Of a DNA stretch of 64,000 bases, positions 21,534-35,200 are shown piece after piece. The translations under genes were made by a program, and so were the position numbers. Origin of the DNA: Diprion similis. Its lineage: Eukaryota; Arthropoda; Insecta; Hymenoptera; Diprionidae. The notes under the pieces are model-generated. The model saw nothing but the letters and a program-made list of their open reading frames with translations. It did not search any database and was not told the origin of the DNA. The stretch covers positions 6,386,001 to 6,450,000 of the forward strand of contig NC_060116.1 in assembly GCF_021155765.1 (NCBI RefSeq), given 5' to 3'. Each line of letters opens with the position of its first letter. Position 1 is the first letter of the stretch.

Positions 21534-24127
21534 CGCTGCTAGTGACTTTTTCAGTGCTTTTCGTATCAGACTTTCCGCGTAGGCTACAAAAAATATCCGT
21601 GCGTGATACGGATGCGGATACTGACGATGTTTGACAGCGTGTGGCTTGCGGTTAGAATAGAATCCGCACTTGGTACGCGATATACCTACTATTTGCGATA
21701 CGGTAAAAAATCAAGATACCTTTAACAAGTTTTGTCGTTATTGTTTGTTGTAATATATCCATATAAATTTGAAGGATACAATTTTATGACTGGGTTTGGA
21801 ATTACCGATTCGAAAAATCTTACCGGAAATAAATATGAAAACAAAAATTCCATAATTTTCTTTCTATCGCGCAAAATTCCGTTATATTTCCCATTAGAAA
21901 TATCACAATTATTCATGACGTAACAATGATTTTTAAATGAATGCTGTTATTGTTTGTATAATTCTTGACGGTGACATTCGATACGCCGTTTTGAGTTTCA
22001 CAATCTGAAGCTGAAACTCGGAATCACGGGCCTGAAAACGTCGATCATTAATTTTTGTGAATCCGATTCAGTTTGCAGATTTTGGTTCACGGTCGATCGA
22101 TTATACCGACTTCGCCATTCCCATTTTCCATTTGACGCTTCAATTTAGAGACAATGTCGGTACTATCGATAACTCCAAGGATACATTATTCAACTTATCA
22201 CACAAATTTTGAAAACAATAATGCCAGAGTGACGAAGAAATACGTTTATTTTTACATTTAGATTCACAATATGTCGATTTACTCTGTTCTGTTCTAGCAC
22301 AGATTATTCCTACATGATACAGGCTTACGTCGCCTTGTTAAAGCGTCATTGTATTATTCTGTATTATGTTACCTTATTACACACGTTATCATTTGACAAT
22401 AATCGTCTCGCTATCTTTCTCCAATTTTTTTTTTGTGCTATTCAAATAAGTCTCTGTGTATTAATTTCTTTTCTTTAGACCTACGTACTTCGAAGTCGTT
22501 CATTTATTCAAGCAGGTGTAATTTTTTCTCACAGTAAGTTTTTAGTTAATATATCAGTTTTGTTTCTGGTACCAGGTTTCGGAATTCAGAACTTTGTCCG
22601 AATGAAATCCTTTCACTTTTCAAACAACTACGACTTGATCCTAAGAGAACTCGATCCTAAGAGAACGTTGTGATTAATTCCCTACAAAACAACCCTGTGA
22701 ACATATTCCCCTATCAAAAAGCAAAAGAAAGAAATAAACATTCTTCACGGAGCCTCGCACTGTCGTGTTGGAAGATTTAACAGCTCTAGGATCCTCTAGG
22801 TGAAATTTTTCTATTTGCAACCCCTATAATCTATAACCAAAATTAATCTTCTTCCAAAATTTATAGCAGCGGATTCTTATTTACGGTGAAATGATCAGCG
22901 ATTTAAGAGCTAACAGAAAATTAGTACTAAATCGCGACGTTTCAAGACGTTTTGGCTTTAACCGGTTCAGTACTTTTCCAATTAACTTGAATGACAAAAT
23001 TATGAAAAATCAAATAAATAAAAATGATAATATCTTGAGAATCGATGAACAGAATTTGCTAAAAATTGGTACTACAAGGTTTTCATGGTCGCTGGTCATA
23101 GATCCAAGGTCAGTTGAGAAAATACTGTACCTTTTAGCCGCAGGTCAATTAATATTTTAGTCCAAAGCCCAAAACTCCCTCATTTTTACTCACTTTTTAC
23201 AGGCAGTGCTCCTACTTAGTTTATCGATAATCGAAAATGGCAATTTTTCAATAACTTCTTAATTTTCAAATTGGTCCATTGAAGTAACTAAGGAAACGTT
23301 CGATACTCAGTCAGTGAAGTTTGTTTAAATTAGTCAGGTAAATAGCTTATAAACATAATACTAATTACACTTTACTCCACGGATTAAAATTAAGTTTGTT
23401 CATGGTAAAAACTATATACAGCATAATGTTCGTAATTTTGCGAAAGAAAAAAAAGGGTGAATAAAAATAACTTTCGCAAATAAGTAACCGAAGAAAGTTT
23501 GAAAAATATCTCTGCTCTTCAAAATTCGTATAACGATGTGGAAAAAGCATGAATTAAATGCGAAATGCTCAGGACTGAGCCTTGGCCGAGTTGGCACGGG
23601 GTACACCATGTATTATTCGAAGGACCCAAACGTGAAACGAGATAACGCGCGGACATACATATATACCCTATGCCTTTATAGGTATATATAGTTATTTTAT
23701 GTATACATAGGCATGTACGACTCGAACCTCAGCTGCGGATACGTTTTCTTATTCGTCGAGTGAATTGCGTGCATTCCGTCAGCTTTTGAATTACCTCGGT
23801 TGAAGGCTGGACTGCGCATGCATTATTATAATGCATACAACTCGTGCGTGCCAGAAAGTGCTGCGGCCTTTTTTTTAATTTTGTTATTAGTATGTGCGTA
23901 TTTTTTAATTTATTTTTCTCTCAACTCCTCCGGCAGCGTACAATTCTATCAACGTTACAAACATATGAAGGATGATTTCTTACGGAAAATTGGAATCACT
24001 TTTTTTTCAACAAATACTTAATAATATGATTTCCTTATTAGTCTCGTTATTGTTGAGTAAAATGAAGATAAATGTTTTATTTAAATAACTGTAAGAAAAT
24101 TTCTTCCAACACATGCTTAAAAAGTTA

Positions 24128-24311
24128 AATTTTCGAAGCCTGTGAAGCGTGCATAAAGTGTCCGATTTCCGAACAGTGCGGAAAAACAAGCTTGGCGCAT
24201 GCGCCAAATATTCTACTTTCCACACTTTCGCTCCTGCGCATGCGTACTTTCGAATAACTTCATTTTATGGACTGCGCCATTGCGCGTTAGTTGCCTAACC
24301 TCAATTTCAAG
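24128..24311. repeat. Dispersed GC-rich repeat, copy 2
   Basis: Second copy of the 21355-21533 repeat. It shares ATTTTCGAAGCC, CGAACAGTGCGG, TTGGCGCATGCGC and TGCCTAACCTCAATTT-like words in the same order. The GCGCATGCGC palindrome is at 24195-24204, and a near match follows at about 24234. Confidence 0.7.
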
Positions 24312-27060
24312 GGTTACCAGTGGCACATTTAGACCAATTAATCCCAATTAATTATGACATAAACCTTTCTATCTCATACTTAGTGTCGGAAAACATAATC
24401 AAAAAGCTGTAATATTTTACGTCTGTCACACCACAGAATGTCGTTTCATTTTATCATTTATAAATAAATAGTTCTGCTAAATAAAAATAAAATCCTGCGG
24501 TAACGAAGCCTGTGTACTTGATAAAAAATCAACCCGGTATCAGAAATCGTGGAAAAAATTTTCAAGCTGACTATGAAATTCGTATATTGTAAATGGAACG
24601 ACTTGGCTGCTTATGTCCATATAACATAACCGTAATTCACAATAATCAACTTGTCAAAACGGATTAGCGTAGCGCAGTGATAACTGAATCGATTAATTAA
24701 CAGCCGCGTGTACGAGATGTATGCACAATTTACCGTGAGCTCACAATGTTACACCTGGTTTGTAATAGCTTAGGAAAATTTGATTGCTCTGATATTTATC
24801 TGTCACATTATCATGTGTAAGTGTTGACAGTATGTCAATAACGAACATTTACATACGAATATCCAACATATTAATTGCTGACACACCTTCGTTCAATTCT
24901 CACGATAATGCTTATACAATTTATAGAATATCAATCATATCTGATTCAAAGTTTCATACGAACACCGGGGAAAATATCTAGCTCTGCTTACTCAACTCTT
25001 TTCATTTTTCACCATAACAGAATAATATTGGTCTCCATAGAAAATGAAAATTAGCTTTGTAACCGTTTTTTCTTCTTACTATTGCGGTAGGCCTGATGTA
25101 GACGCAAGAAGAAATGTATGTCTAGACCTTATTAAACAAACATAAAAGGATAAAAAAAAAAAAAATAGCAACCTAAACAAAAAAAATTTAACGTTGCTGT
25201 CACCAGAAATCTTAGGGCTGATAACTATAATCACACCAAACAGTTGTTCGTGCCATATCTTCTTGTAATTCCAAAATAATATTTGAGCGGTTCTTGAAAT
25301 TATCTGCCAAGTATAAAATACAAGAAACTCGTATATCGAGTGAAGAATATGTATTCGTATAACCTGATGGTTCATACAATACGCTGATTTGCAATAATAA
25401 TATAATGTCAATGCATTTTGCTAGAAGTCCCATATTACACTTACAATGGTTATTTGCAAATTTAAGTACTTTTTGCCGGTCGTTTGTCAAGCAATTATCG
25501 GAATTAACATGTTTCCTTCGTGGATGATTATCGTGCCTCATACACGTATGTAATACACAGTAAGTATCCTGAACTTCATCAACGCAAACTAATTCAACAT
25601 CGTATGTATTAATTCTCAACAGCGTTTAAGTTGATAGAATTACGAGTAACCTAGATTTTCCGTGTAACATATCACCTGGTTATCCTGCACAGCTGGGCTT
25701 CTAATAGCGTGAGGACAACTTGAACTATAATATTACCAGGCATGTCATGCGAACCTGTTATTCCGCCACATAATCATGTCGGAAGTAAGAAACCGTAATC
25801 GGTTTAATACCTGCGATCTGTAATTATTGTGCAAAAATCAATCTTCTTATACAATGCAGGCAAATAATGTTCACCGATAAATTCTAAGATTAAATTTCTG
25901 TTATTCGACCACTTGCCCTGAAATTTTAACTGAAAATTCTCCTTTTCTTTGAAGATATCGTGACTTTCTGTGATGAGAGATTTTATAAATAAAGCCTTAA
26001 TGTCAGTTTATTGCTACCCCAACATCAAACTATCACAGTAGTTACAAAAAATACAGTCAGATTAAGCATAATTAAAAAAAATTGTCACACATGTTAGATT
26101 TTCTGATTCCATGCTGCAACAAAATGAAAATAGTTAAGAACTGCATACTAACCACCATTCAAACTTTATTCTCGTTCTAGTTCGAGCTCTTCCAATAATT
26201 CCTCGAACTTTTCCAAAGAGTTTCGGATAAAATGTTCCTATTTTTGCAATAAATTGCAGGTAAAAAAATTTTCATCCGGGTTTATAATCGCTGCATGGCG
26301 CCATGGCGGTGGACAAATTACGCGCCTAAACAAACGTCCAGCAATACGAGCCAGACGAATCAACCGTGTAATTATTAAAGAATACGTGGATTAAACTGGG
26401 ATTAATTAAGCGAACCAGATTTTGGGTAGCAAATTATCAAAAGTCATCTCGTTACCACTTTTTTCTGTTTTATTTTTGAATGATTTGGCATGAATTGTTT
26501 CTCAAACAATTAACAGACTGGCAGATGTGGATTTGAATTAAAAACGAATTACTTAATTGAACAGTGATATAATATTCTAATACCGCGATATGCATTTACG
26601 AACACTGCATAATATTATGCTTTGCAGAGTTCCCAAGGAAATATAAAGCAACGCGCCAAACAGGATGCTCCCCATTTGCGCTGACCAAGTGTTCGTTTTC
26701 ATTATTCAATCAACCGATCCTCAAGCGTTGACTGTTATCCCTCCAATAAATAACATCGCTGAAGTGGATAAAGTGAGACCGGAAGTTATCGGATTAACGT
26801 GATATTATATCCGCTTAATTTTTATCACGATCTGATTTAAATAAAGCAGTTGCAAATTTGATATTGTCTTAAAAAAAGGAGACGAAGAAAAAATGAACGA
26901 ACACGAGAATCGAATGAAATCAATTCCACTAACGCGGAAGCTCATCGGGTTATATTTGAGGTTTTTATTTTCTCTCTAAAATTTCATCCCATTTAAGTTT
27001 CTGTCATTTTATAACCTTTCCATCAAGTTCTCCAAATCTGCATCACGATATTGCAACAAG

Positions 27061-27163
27061 TGATAAATCATTCATAAACTAACCGTATCGATTAATTTAT
27101 TGCATAAAATTTAAGGTCACATTGGGTGATTCTTAAAATCCTTGAGGTGGGCATGTGAGTGAC
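27061..27163. repeat. Duplicated ~105-bp block, copy 1
   Basis: TGATAAATCATTC, CGTATCGATT, TTTAAGGTCAC and AATCCTTGAGGTGGG occur in order here and again 243 bp downstream (27304-27408). Spacing is conserved and the intervening bases have diverged, so the words may be constrained. Confidence 0.75.
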
Positions 27164-27303
27164 ATAAAGAAAACAAAAATATAAATTTAGTAAAAAAACA
27201 ATCAACAGGGAGGTAAAAACCCGTAAGCAGCAGCTCGTGAAACAAACGAACGATACCTACGTTGGACAGTAAAATATATTATTGTACAGAGTGGTGCAAT
27301 AGG

Positions 27304-27408
27304 TGATAAATCATTCGAAAACTGAACGTATCGATTGTTTGGTTATATAAAGTTTAAGGTCACGTTGAATGCCTCTCGGAATCCTTGAGGTGGGTAAGTG
27401 AGTAACAA
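27304..27408. repeat. Duplicated ~105-bp block, copy 2
   Basis: Partner of 27061-27163. AAGGTCA is the half-site of an orphan nuclear receptor and is kept in both copies (TTTAAGGTCAC). The rest of 27409-30215 is AT-rich non-coding sequence with no gene recognised. Confidence 0.75.
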
Positions 27409-30215
27409 TATAAGTACAGATCAGACAAGTGGTTAGGGTATGACCAGTCTAGAGAGACAACTCTAATTGTCTAAATAAAACACGAACGAACGTGATTTCA
27501 ACGAAAGTACTTCACTTGTAAAGCCGGCAGTCACGGCGTTCTGTATAATACTGACCGAGAACTTGATTATTTTTTAGCCAAAGAGAGAAAGAATTGAGGA
27601 AAAAAAATATCCGCAAAACCGGTAGTTCCAGAGCCGACTCGGACTTTGTCTGCTAAAGAATATTACATAATACTCTAATTAGTTATTTTTATTTTTAGTT
27701 TCTTATTTGCTGGAACAGTTTGAACACTAGTTTTTGCTGTTCAAAAAAATCTGTCCAAAGTATAGGATTATTAACACGAAGTATATTAATTTTTTGCCCC
27801 ATTCAGATATAACGTGTAAAAAAGTACAAATTCTTATTCCAGTTTTTTCGTTAAATTTTCCAAAATAAAAAATCAAATTATCTTGAAAAATTTGTACAAT
27901 TTTTTCTTTAACGATGAACCGAAGACGAATTCTCAATGAAATGAAGTCAAACCGGTATTGAACGATTATTTTTAAAACTTAAGTTAAGGAATTGGAATAA
28001 GGATAATTTTTTAGACGCTATTCAAAATGGGACGAGTTACACGCCATGAAGTGACCTTTTAGACTTACCGTTGGACTAGAAATCCTGTAGATCAGGAGGA
28101 TTTTTAATTGGATAAAAACTATTGTTTTCTACGTTATTTAGAAATAAGATATAATATATTATACATGCATGAAATTGATTGGCAATTGCAGTAGAGGTGT
28201 AGAATGAAAAAGGAGGTAAAACGTCGCGACCACATTTCCCATGGCTGTTGTCCGTCCGCTTTTCCATTCCTCACGACTTTACCCTTTCTTAAAAACTGCC
28301 CAGTTACCAGTTCAAGAACTTCATGCTCAATTGGCGTATTTATAAGGAGTTTCTCCTGCAGCGTAGATCAATCAAGAATAATCACCATGTAAAATCAACA
28401 GCTGAATATGCCTTTTTGTTTTACTAAAAAAAGATCTTTTGCACAAGGATCGATTCTCGCAGCAGTGACTTCACAGACAGCGTGGTTTCAGAACATGATT
28501 TTTTATCGACAGTTGGTCATTTAAAATACTTTAAAAGGAGAGGCAAGTCCGGATCATCGTTCGAACGCGAATGCAAAGTACCTACGTACTGCTGTACGTG
28601 AAACAATACGGTTTGTGCTTAATCAGGCGAAACCGAATCGACAGTCGCGATTATAACGTTCACTGAGGCGAGAACTTGGTGGAAAATTTGTTTTTTTCAA
28701 TTGAATCGAATCGCAAAATATGCGCAATACGTGTCATATTGAGAAAGGAAATCCTGTCTCAAGAGTTATTTTGGTATGAACCGCATGTCATGTACATATA
28801 TCCTCATTCATAAGTCGTCATAATTCGTCTATTACGTAAGATGTATATTAAGTAGGTACATTATAAACGTAATCGGATAATCCCAAGACCGCGGACAAAA
28901 AGTCGATTGGCTTTGACAAGAAGTCATTGCCGGGTTTTGTATCTAAACACAATAGAGGAAGGAATTCAGATTTTTATCGAAGAAAAAAGAAGGAGGTGAA
29001 TGGAAATGGATCACAGCAAATTCGAACAACATAAACTTAGTTACGAACAATTTGAGAAAAGTTTTTATAATTGGACGGTTCGAAATGATGTCGAACCTTT
29101 TAATTATAAATAATATTTTCTCACATCGCTAATATCTTGGCTAATTGTGTCATTCAAATTTGTTAGGATTCGTTAATATTGCATACTAGTTATGGAATTG
29201 TTGTTTCATTCTCGTGAATAACATTGATGATATTATAATTAAAATTCAAACATTCAGAGATCAAGGTCGAATTGAAGTTTGCCGTTTGTTGCACGAGATT
29301 CGAATAGCACAATAATATGCGATTGCAATTTTGCTATCACAAAAACTTGTCGTTCAATCGTCCTTTTATTAATAAATACGTCGTAACGTTTCTATTCGCT
29401 ATATATTTGCATAACTTTGTGCGTAATGCGATTAAGTGATAAACGCATTATCATCGTCGGATGCAAATCAACCGCATAAGGCTATAAAATATAAAAGATC
29501 CTTATATATTCAACGAATTAAATATTATTGAACGAGCAAGGTGTGAAACGCGTTACGTTACGTGTGTCATTTGAATATACATATACAAGATTTAGCCTAT
29601 TTAATTAGTAACGGTGATAAATCTGATACCGATATATCTAATTAGAGGTAAGTATTTACCAATCGCATATTCATACACAGATATACGTTTATTTACTTCT
29701 TTTTTTATTTTACACCATACGTTCGAATCACAATTTTACGCAAGGTGCGTATGTAACTTTGTTGCTACAATTAATCAAATGTAGCAATTATCTACAATTA
29801 TCGTAGCGCTCTACTCATATATTATAAATTTATATTCTCTGTTATAAATTTTCTTGATCATATATATATATATATTTGGTTTTATTCCTTTTCGATAATT
29901 GCTTTTACTTTTTCCCTGCACGAAATCATTAATACACCTTTTCGTCGTACACCCGTAACAAGACAATAAAAACTAATACATTTTGTACCAGATACATTAA
30001 TTACGTTTTTTTATTATTATTTATAATTATTATTTCGACTAGTAGTGTTGCTAGAAATAGCAAATTATCCTGCAGTTATAATAAGTTATCGCTATGAGAT
30101 GAGTTTTTTTCTCCTAAAAGGTAGAATTGAACATTAGAGTGGATAAAAAAAACTTTTTTTCGCTTTTATCTTTTCCAATATTAGTGTTTCATAGTAAAAA
30201 ATCTTCCCCTGAGAA

Positions 30216-30452
30216 ATAAGCTCTCTAGCCCAGGTCTAGCAGGTCGTTTTTTTTACTTTTGAGGTAAATCTGAGCAACTGTGCTTTGGAAAGCTTGAAAA
30301 ATCAGTTTCAAGGATCGGCGCATAAATTTGAAAAATATTTTACAGTTCAGGAGTATTTTAACTTTTAATGATGACTCAAATCTTCCCATTTCAAATGAGT
30401 GGGAAATAAAAATTAAAAAAGCGACCTGTTAAACTTGAGCTAGAAAGTTGAT
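30216..30452. mobile_element. Degenerate inverted-repeat element, ~235 bp
   Basis: CTCTCTAGCCCAGGTCTAGC near 30220 and the following AGGTCGTTTTTTTT are roughly complementary to AAAAAAGCGACCTGTTAAAC and GAGCTAGAAAG near 30416-30448. The arms are about 45 bp. It is decayed and the family is unknown. Confidence 0.45.
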
Positions 30453-30742
30453 CGTTTGTTGAGAAAGAAGAACCGTTTTTCTTTTTTATTTAACCACCGC
30501 ACTGTACGTACATTTTATGAATGCAGGGCCAGAGAGAAAATTATTTTTTATAAATGCATACTGTTTCGTGTCAAGGTCCTTTTTGAAAGTTCTGAAAATC
30601 GTGTATCAGGTTATTTCTTCGTCGTGTGTAAAACGCTACATGCAGTAATTTGTCTGCCAACAATTACTTTAATTGTTCATTTTCGACGACGGATTAATGA
30701 TAGGTTACCGATTCTATATTGCACATACGTATTGTACACAGG

Positions 30743-31055
30743 TTGAAATCCTAAGAAATGCATGATCCGTCGTCTGCTAAAATTTAAAGTGCACGCGCTA
30801 CAATCCAAGAGCGGCTGTCTGCCAGGGCAACCAACTGTCATAAATTTAAACAACAAGTTCACCGCGATGTATGTAACTTCAAAAATCCTGACAGTTGTTG
30901 GTGTTGGGCACAACTGCCAGCAAGAACTGTCTACATTTTTTTTCTTAAGTTTATAACGGTTGGTCGTCCTGGCAAACGCTCAGATACTCTCGGACGGTAG
31001 CGCATGCGCACTAAATTTCAGTAGACGACGGACCATGCAGTCGTTAGGAATTCAC
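30743..31055. mobile_element. Foldback/MITE, ~313 bp with ~105-bp arms
   Basis: The left arm (about 30743-30850) and right arm (about 30947-31055) are clear inverted repeats. Complementary words include GATCCGTCGTCTGCTAAAAT, CGCGCTAC, TGCCAGGGCAACCAAC and TAAATTT. The loop is about 96 bp. The right arm carries GCGCATGCGC (31000-31009). Short frames across it on both strands are artefacts of the symmetry. Confidence 0.8.
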
Positions 31056-31241
31056 TCTGTATATAATACAGAAAAATTCATCCGATCAGTATTAAATTTT
31101 TATTGTAACAATTCACCGTATTAGAATTTTTTTAAATTTTCGTCAACGCACCAACAAAAATCTCGACGTAAATGTTTGCATAAATTTGAGTAATATCATA
31201 AAATATACTCTCCAAAATTCTTTTCCTTCTTCTTAGAAGCT

Positions 31242-31260
31242 CCCCCCCCCCCCTCCCCCC
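31242..31260. repeat. Poly-C tract
   Basis: Twelve C, one T, then six C. The complementary strand is G-rich and could stall polymerases. The surrounding 31056-38930 is AT-rich non-coding sequence with poly-A/T runs (for example near 31604, 32185 and 38310) and a (GT)n run near 31909-31928. No gene is recognised in it. Confidence 0.85.
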
Positions 31261-32175
31261 TTTTTGCAATACTACGATAACATAAAAAGTAGCGCCAATA
31301 TAATATAAAGTGAACTTTCAGACTCATATTGCGCCCTAAGTTTTTATAATTGGTTAACATTTCTTGGGTAATATTTTTAAAATTAGGATCTTTCAGGTTG
31401 CCTCTAAAAATTTAGAAACAACAGTTTTGAAGAAATTCCAGGTATTTTTTTCTGAACTTGTCATGACATTTTCAAAGTCTGAATCTTTATACAAACAAAG
31501 TAAACGTGAATTTACCAGAGTATTCCTTTGAAAGTAGCAAAAATATTTATTTCAATAGAGTTATTCATGAGAAAAGTATCTCTCCATGCATAAATGAAAT
31601 CCAGAAAAAAAAAAAAAAAAAATCACGACGTGTTACGTAAACTCATAAAACGGAGTTGACATTTTGAATCAGCAGACTAAAATCTTTAACACGTATCACG
31701 TACAAGTATTCAGAAAACTTTTTCATCCCAGACCTGAATGAAAAAATTATCTCCCGAATAAAAAATCGGAATTTTCTTCGTTTTCCCGCGATAAACGAGA
31801 AAAAAAATATCCGTGCTCTTACGCGTTTAATAATCGCACAAACTCGGCCGGATCACATCGAACACCGGGTTAATGTCCGCCATACACATATGTATATACA
31901 ATATATGTGCGTGTGTGTGTGTGTGTGTATACCTATACACAGTCGCCGGAGAGCCGGAATTATAATCCGGTTGTTTGCACCGGTGAAAAATTTTATTTTA
32001 TCAATATCGTAATAATGATAAGAATAACAGGCTGCAATGGCAAGCGAAGCGTGGTGACACACCCTAATTCAATCTGCACCAGCAGCCGGATCGCCTTATT
32101 CGAGTAACGTTCGTATTCACGTGTATTATCCCGGTTGTGTATAAATTTCCTAGAAAAAACATAACGCAAATAAAG

Positions 32176-32206
<31 letters not shown>

Positions 32207-35200
32207 CAACCGACAACAACAAAAATTCATGCCCAAGAAATTCGTCGCGCAAATTTTAACGCACGTTTCGCACACGCATTTCACTCAACGTTCCTACGTT
32301 TGTCTCGGACTGACTTAAGCCTCTCGGCTCCATTACGGTCTCGTTCCGGGTTTGGAATATGATTTTATCCACGTTTCTCTTTCAACTCTGTTTCGACGCG
32401 AAGTACGTACTTCAGTGTATGCGTATACGTATGTGTAAATGTTTAACATTACCGTCTTATCTCAAACCGGCTGCATTGCAGTACAAAATAATAATAATAA
32501 CGAAGATATTCTGCTATTTTACAACTCGATTGTATTCATCGATTATAGAAATTGAAATACGTCGATGTTGCGAAAATTCGTGTCTTTTCTTTTTTCTATT
32601 CTTCCGTTTTTCCGAAAAGCATGTACACTGAATTTTTTTCCATCCTCGCGGGTTGTGGTTTGTAAAAATTGCTAATTGCTCGAAGTCTCGATGAAGATGA
32701 TGAAATAAGTCTATGATTTGGGCGAGAAAGATAACAAAGGGAAATATAAAACCATTGGTATTACGAAGCGCCAAATTTCTATGCACAATGGTCGACTAAG
32801 TAATTAATGCTCGATTCTTTTTGCGTAATTCGAACGTGAATAAAATAGAATATTTTGACTACGAGAGGCTTGGAAAGACTACAAAACTTTCAAGAAATTT
32901 TCAATTTCCTTATTATACTTCGTACTACAAGCAAAAACGAAGTACTTCGTACCGAAATATTTTATCGTAGACATATTCCAACAATCTTCATCTAATTTTA
33001 TTCATTGATTTCCGGCAGCTACTTGTTCTTAGCGTTCCCTTTGCCTTTGTGCGTAGATCCCTTCTTGCGAAATGCGTGCGGTTCTGCCAACAGCTAGCAT
33101 ACAAATACTCGACCATGTGTGAGTGTGCATATATCGTACAATACACCTTATAAAGTTCCGCCTCGTTACTCATTCTTAAAACCGATCACAGTTTCCGTGG
33201 CATGTGACAAATGCTCACATGTCAAATCGATATCGATCTTACGTTTACATCCTGCGTATAATTGTACGACTTTCATTCCATTGTATAGATACAAATAATG
33301 GGATAAGAAGCAACGGCAACGCCATTAGACATTATAGATAGATCGTCGATCAATTTCCCTGCAGGTATATACCTAGAGATTGTCAACTGCAGCTCGTCTC
33401 GTCCTGTAGATCGAAATGCTGAAATAATTGCAGAGTAAATAATCACTCGCACTTGTCCTTCGATCGATGATTACTAAATGAAAAGAATTTAACCTTGGAT
33501 CCCCATTTATCAGCTTAGCGGTGTTGTTAGTTTGCGACCACCCACGTATAAACCAAAACTATAATTATTTCAATACGGTTAAAAATTTAGCGGGTTCGTT
33601 GGATTTCACTCTGCGATGGTTCGTCTCATTTCGACGATTACGTGCTGCCAAATTACCGAAACGGATTTTTTTTTTTTTTCGGTTGTAAATCCAATATTGC
33701 AATTATTTCGTTTATCACGACGTATTGGAAAAAAGTGTTCCGCTGAAATTTCTTGACAATAATTTTTTCAATCACAAACCAATCTGTCAGGTCATTTTTT
33801 ACAATTTTCTAGCGATTTGAAACGGAGCCTCGATATTTCAGCTCATATTTTCTATTTTCCAATTTTCACTTAGGTGACATTCTTTTCATTGCGGATCTTT
33901 TTTTTTGTCTCTTACGCAGCTGGACCTGTAACCGGAAATATTATTGGGCCTTATCAGTTGTGTCTATAAACTTCCGTAATCGGTACGCCGTTGTACCCTT
34001 CCAAAGTCCAGCAGCTGTGACGAATTACACTTACAACAAAACGATCTACGCGGTTTTTACATGTATACTTATAAGGATGTAGCGCGTGCTGTTAGAGCTG
34101 TCAGGTGGAAAAATATTGGCGACAAAAACGTGTCGTGACAATTATTAAAACGTGCAACGATATCTGATCAAGGAGCGTTCGCCTGGGACAGTTTTTTGTT
34201 TCTCATTGTAAGACAGGTGAGGTTTGAATTCAGAATTGGTTATAAATTTCAAGTTCAAGTATACTTCACGTTCCAAGCTGACCTTGATTTCGTGATTTTT
34301 TTGTTGTTGTTCGATATTACTTTTGTTAAATTAGATACCGTAACAGCAGATTAATTCCTGAGATATCAGCCAAAGTCCTGCGTAAAAAAAAATGGTGACA
34401 TTTAAAGAGACGTGATAACCGCTAAAGATCTTCGTGCATCTTGCAAATATCGTTTATTCATTACCTTCCGAAGTTTTCCCTAATCGTCAGTTTGTTTTAT
34501 TTATAGATAAATGAAAAATCGATAAACGCTAAAACTGTATCGGAAATCGTTACCACGTGGAACTGTACCATGTTTGAAATAATCCGACACTCTATAACGT
34601 AGTGGCGAAAGTGATTGTACATACTTTTCGTGCTACGCAAAGTGTATCGGTATATCACCTGCACCTGTGATCAATCAACCAAATCTTTCGAATGTCTTCT
34701 ACCTTTCGAATAATGCGAGTATTAAGTTCACGTATCGCTCGCAGATTGTACAATGTTTAAATGTTATCCACAGTTTGGTAGAGTGAGCTAAATTACATAG
34801 TAAAAAACTATGTTTTACAAGTAACAGAATCGATTTCAAATTACAATTAATTAATCATTTGGGAATATTGTTTAAATCCGATGATTGCATCGTCAATCAC
34901 TAACTTATGCGTCACGTAATCGTAAAATAGTTTTAAATGAAATTTTCATTCCGGTAAACTTCGCTTGTCAAAAATCTACGGACACTTTTGCGTAATGTAT
35001 ATAGATATTCGCGAATTACTGATTTGGTGAATTGATCTACCCTTCTATAAGTATATAATTATGGTTTTAGGTACGAAATGCGGAAGAAAATTATAGGCTG
35101 TGACCGAAGTTTGTCTACGGCTCTTAGAGTGAACAAATGATTAATAATTCGAAATAAAAATTACATTTGTCCTTGTATTACAGCCGTGCAATTTCATTAT

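Larger units (their letters stand above)
20950..27060. other. Intergenic region, no gene recognised
   Basis: AT-rich sequence upstream of AANAT. It contains the dispersed repeat pair listed separately and otherwise short chance frames without family similarity or splice-consistent partners. It probably holds enhancer sequence for AANAT, but none can be pinpointed. Confidence 0.55.

Noticed and set aside
30677..30956. Overlapping frames on both strands
   Set aside because: They fall in or across the inverted-repeat element at 30743-31055, where symmetry produces mirrored frames.
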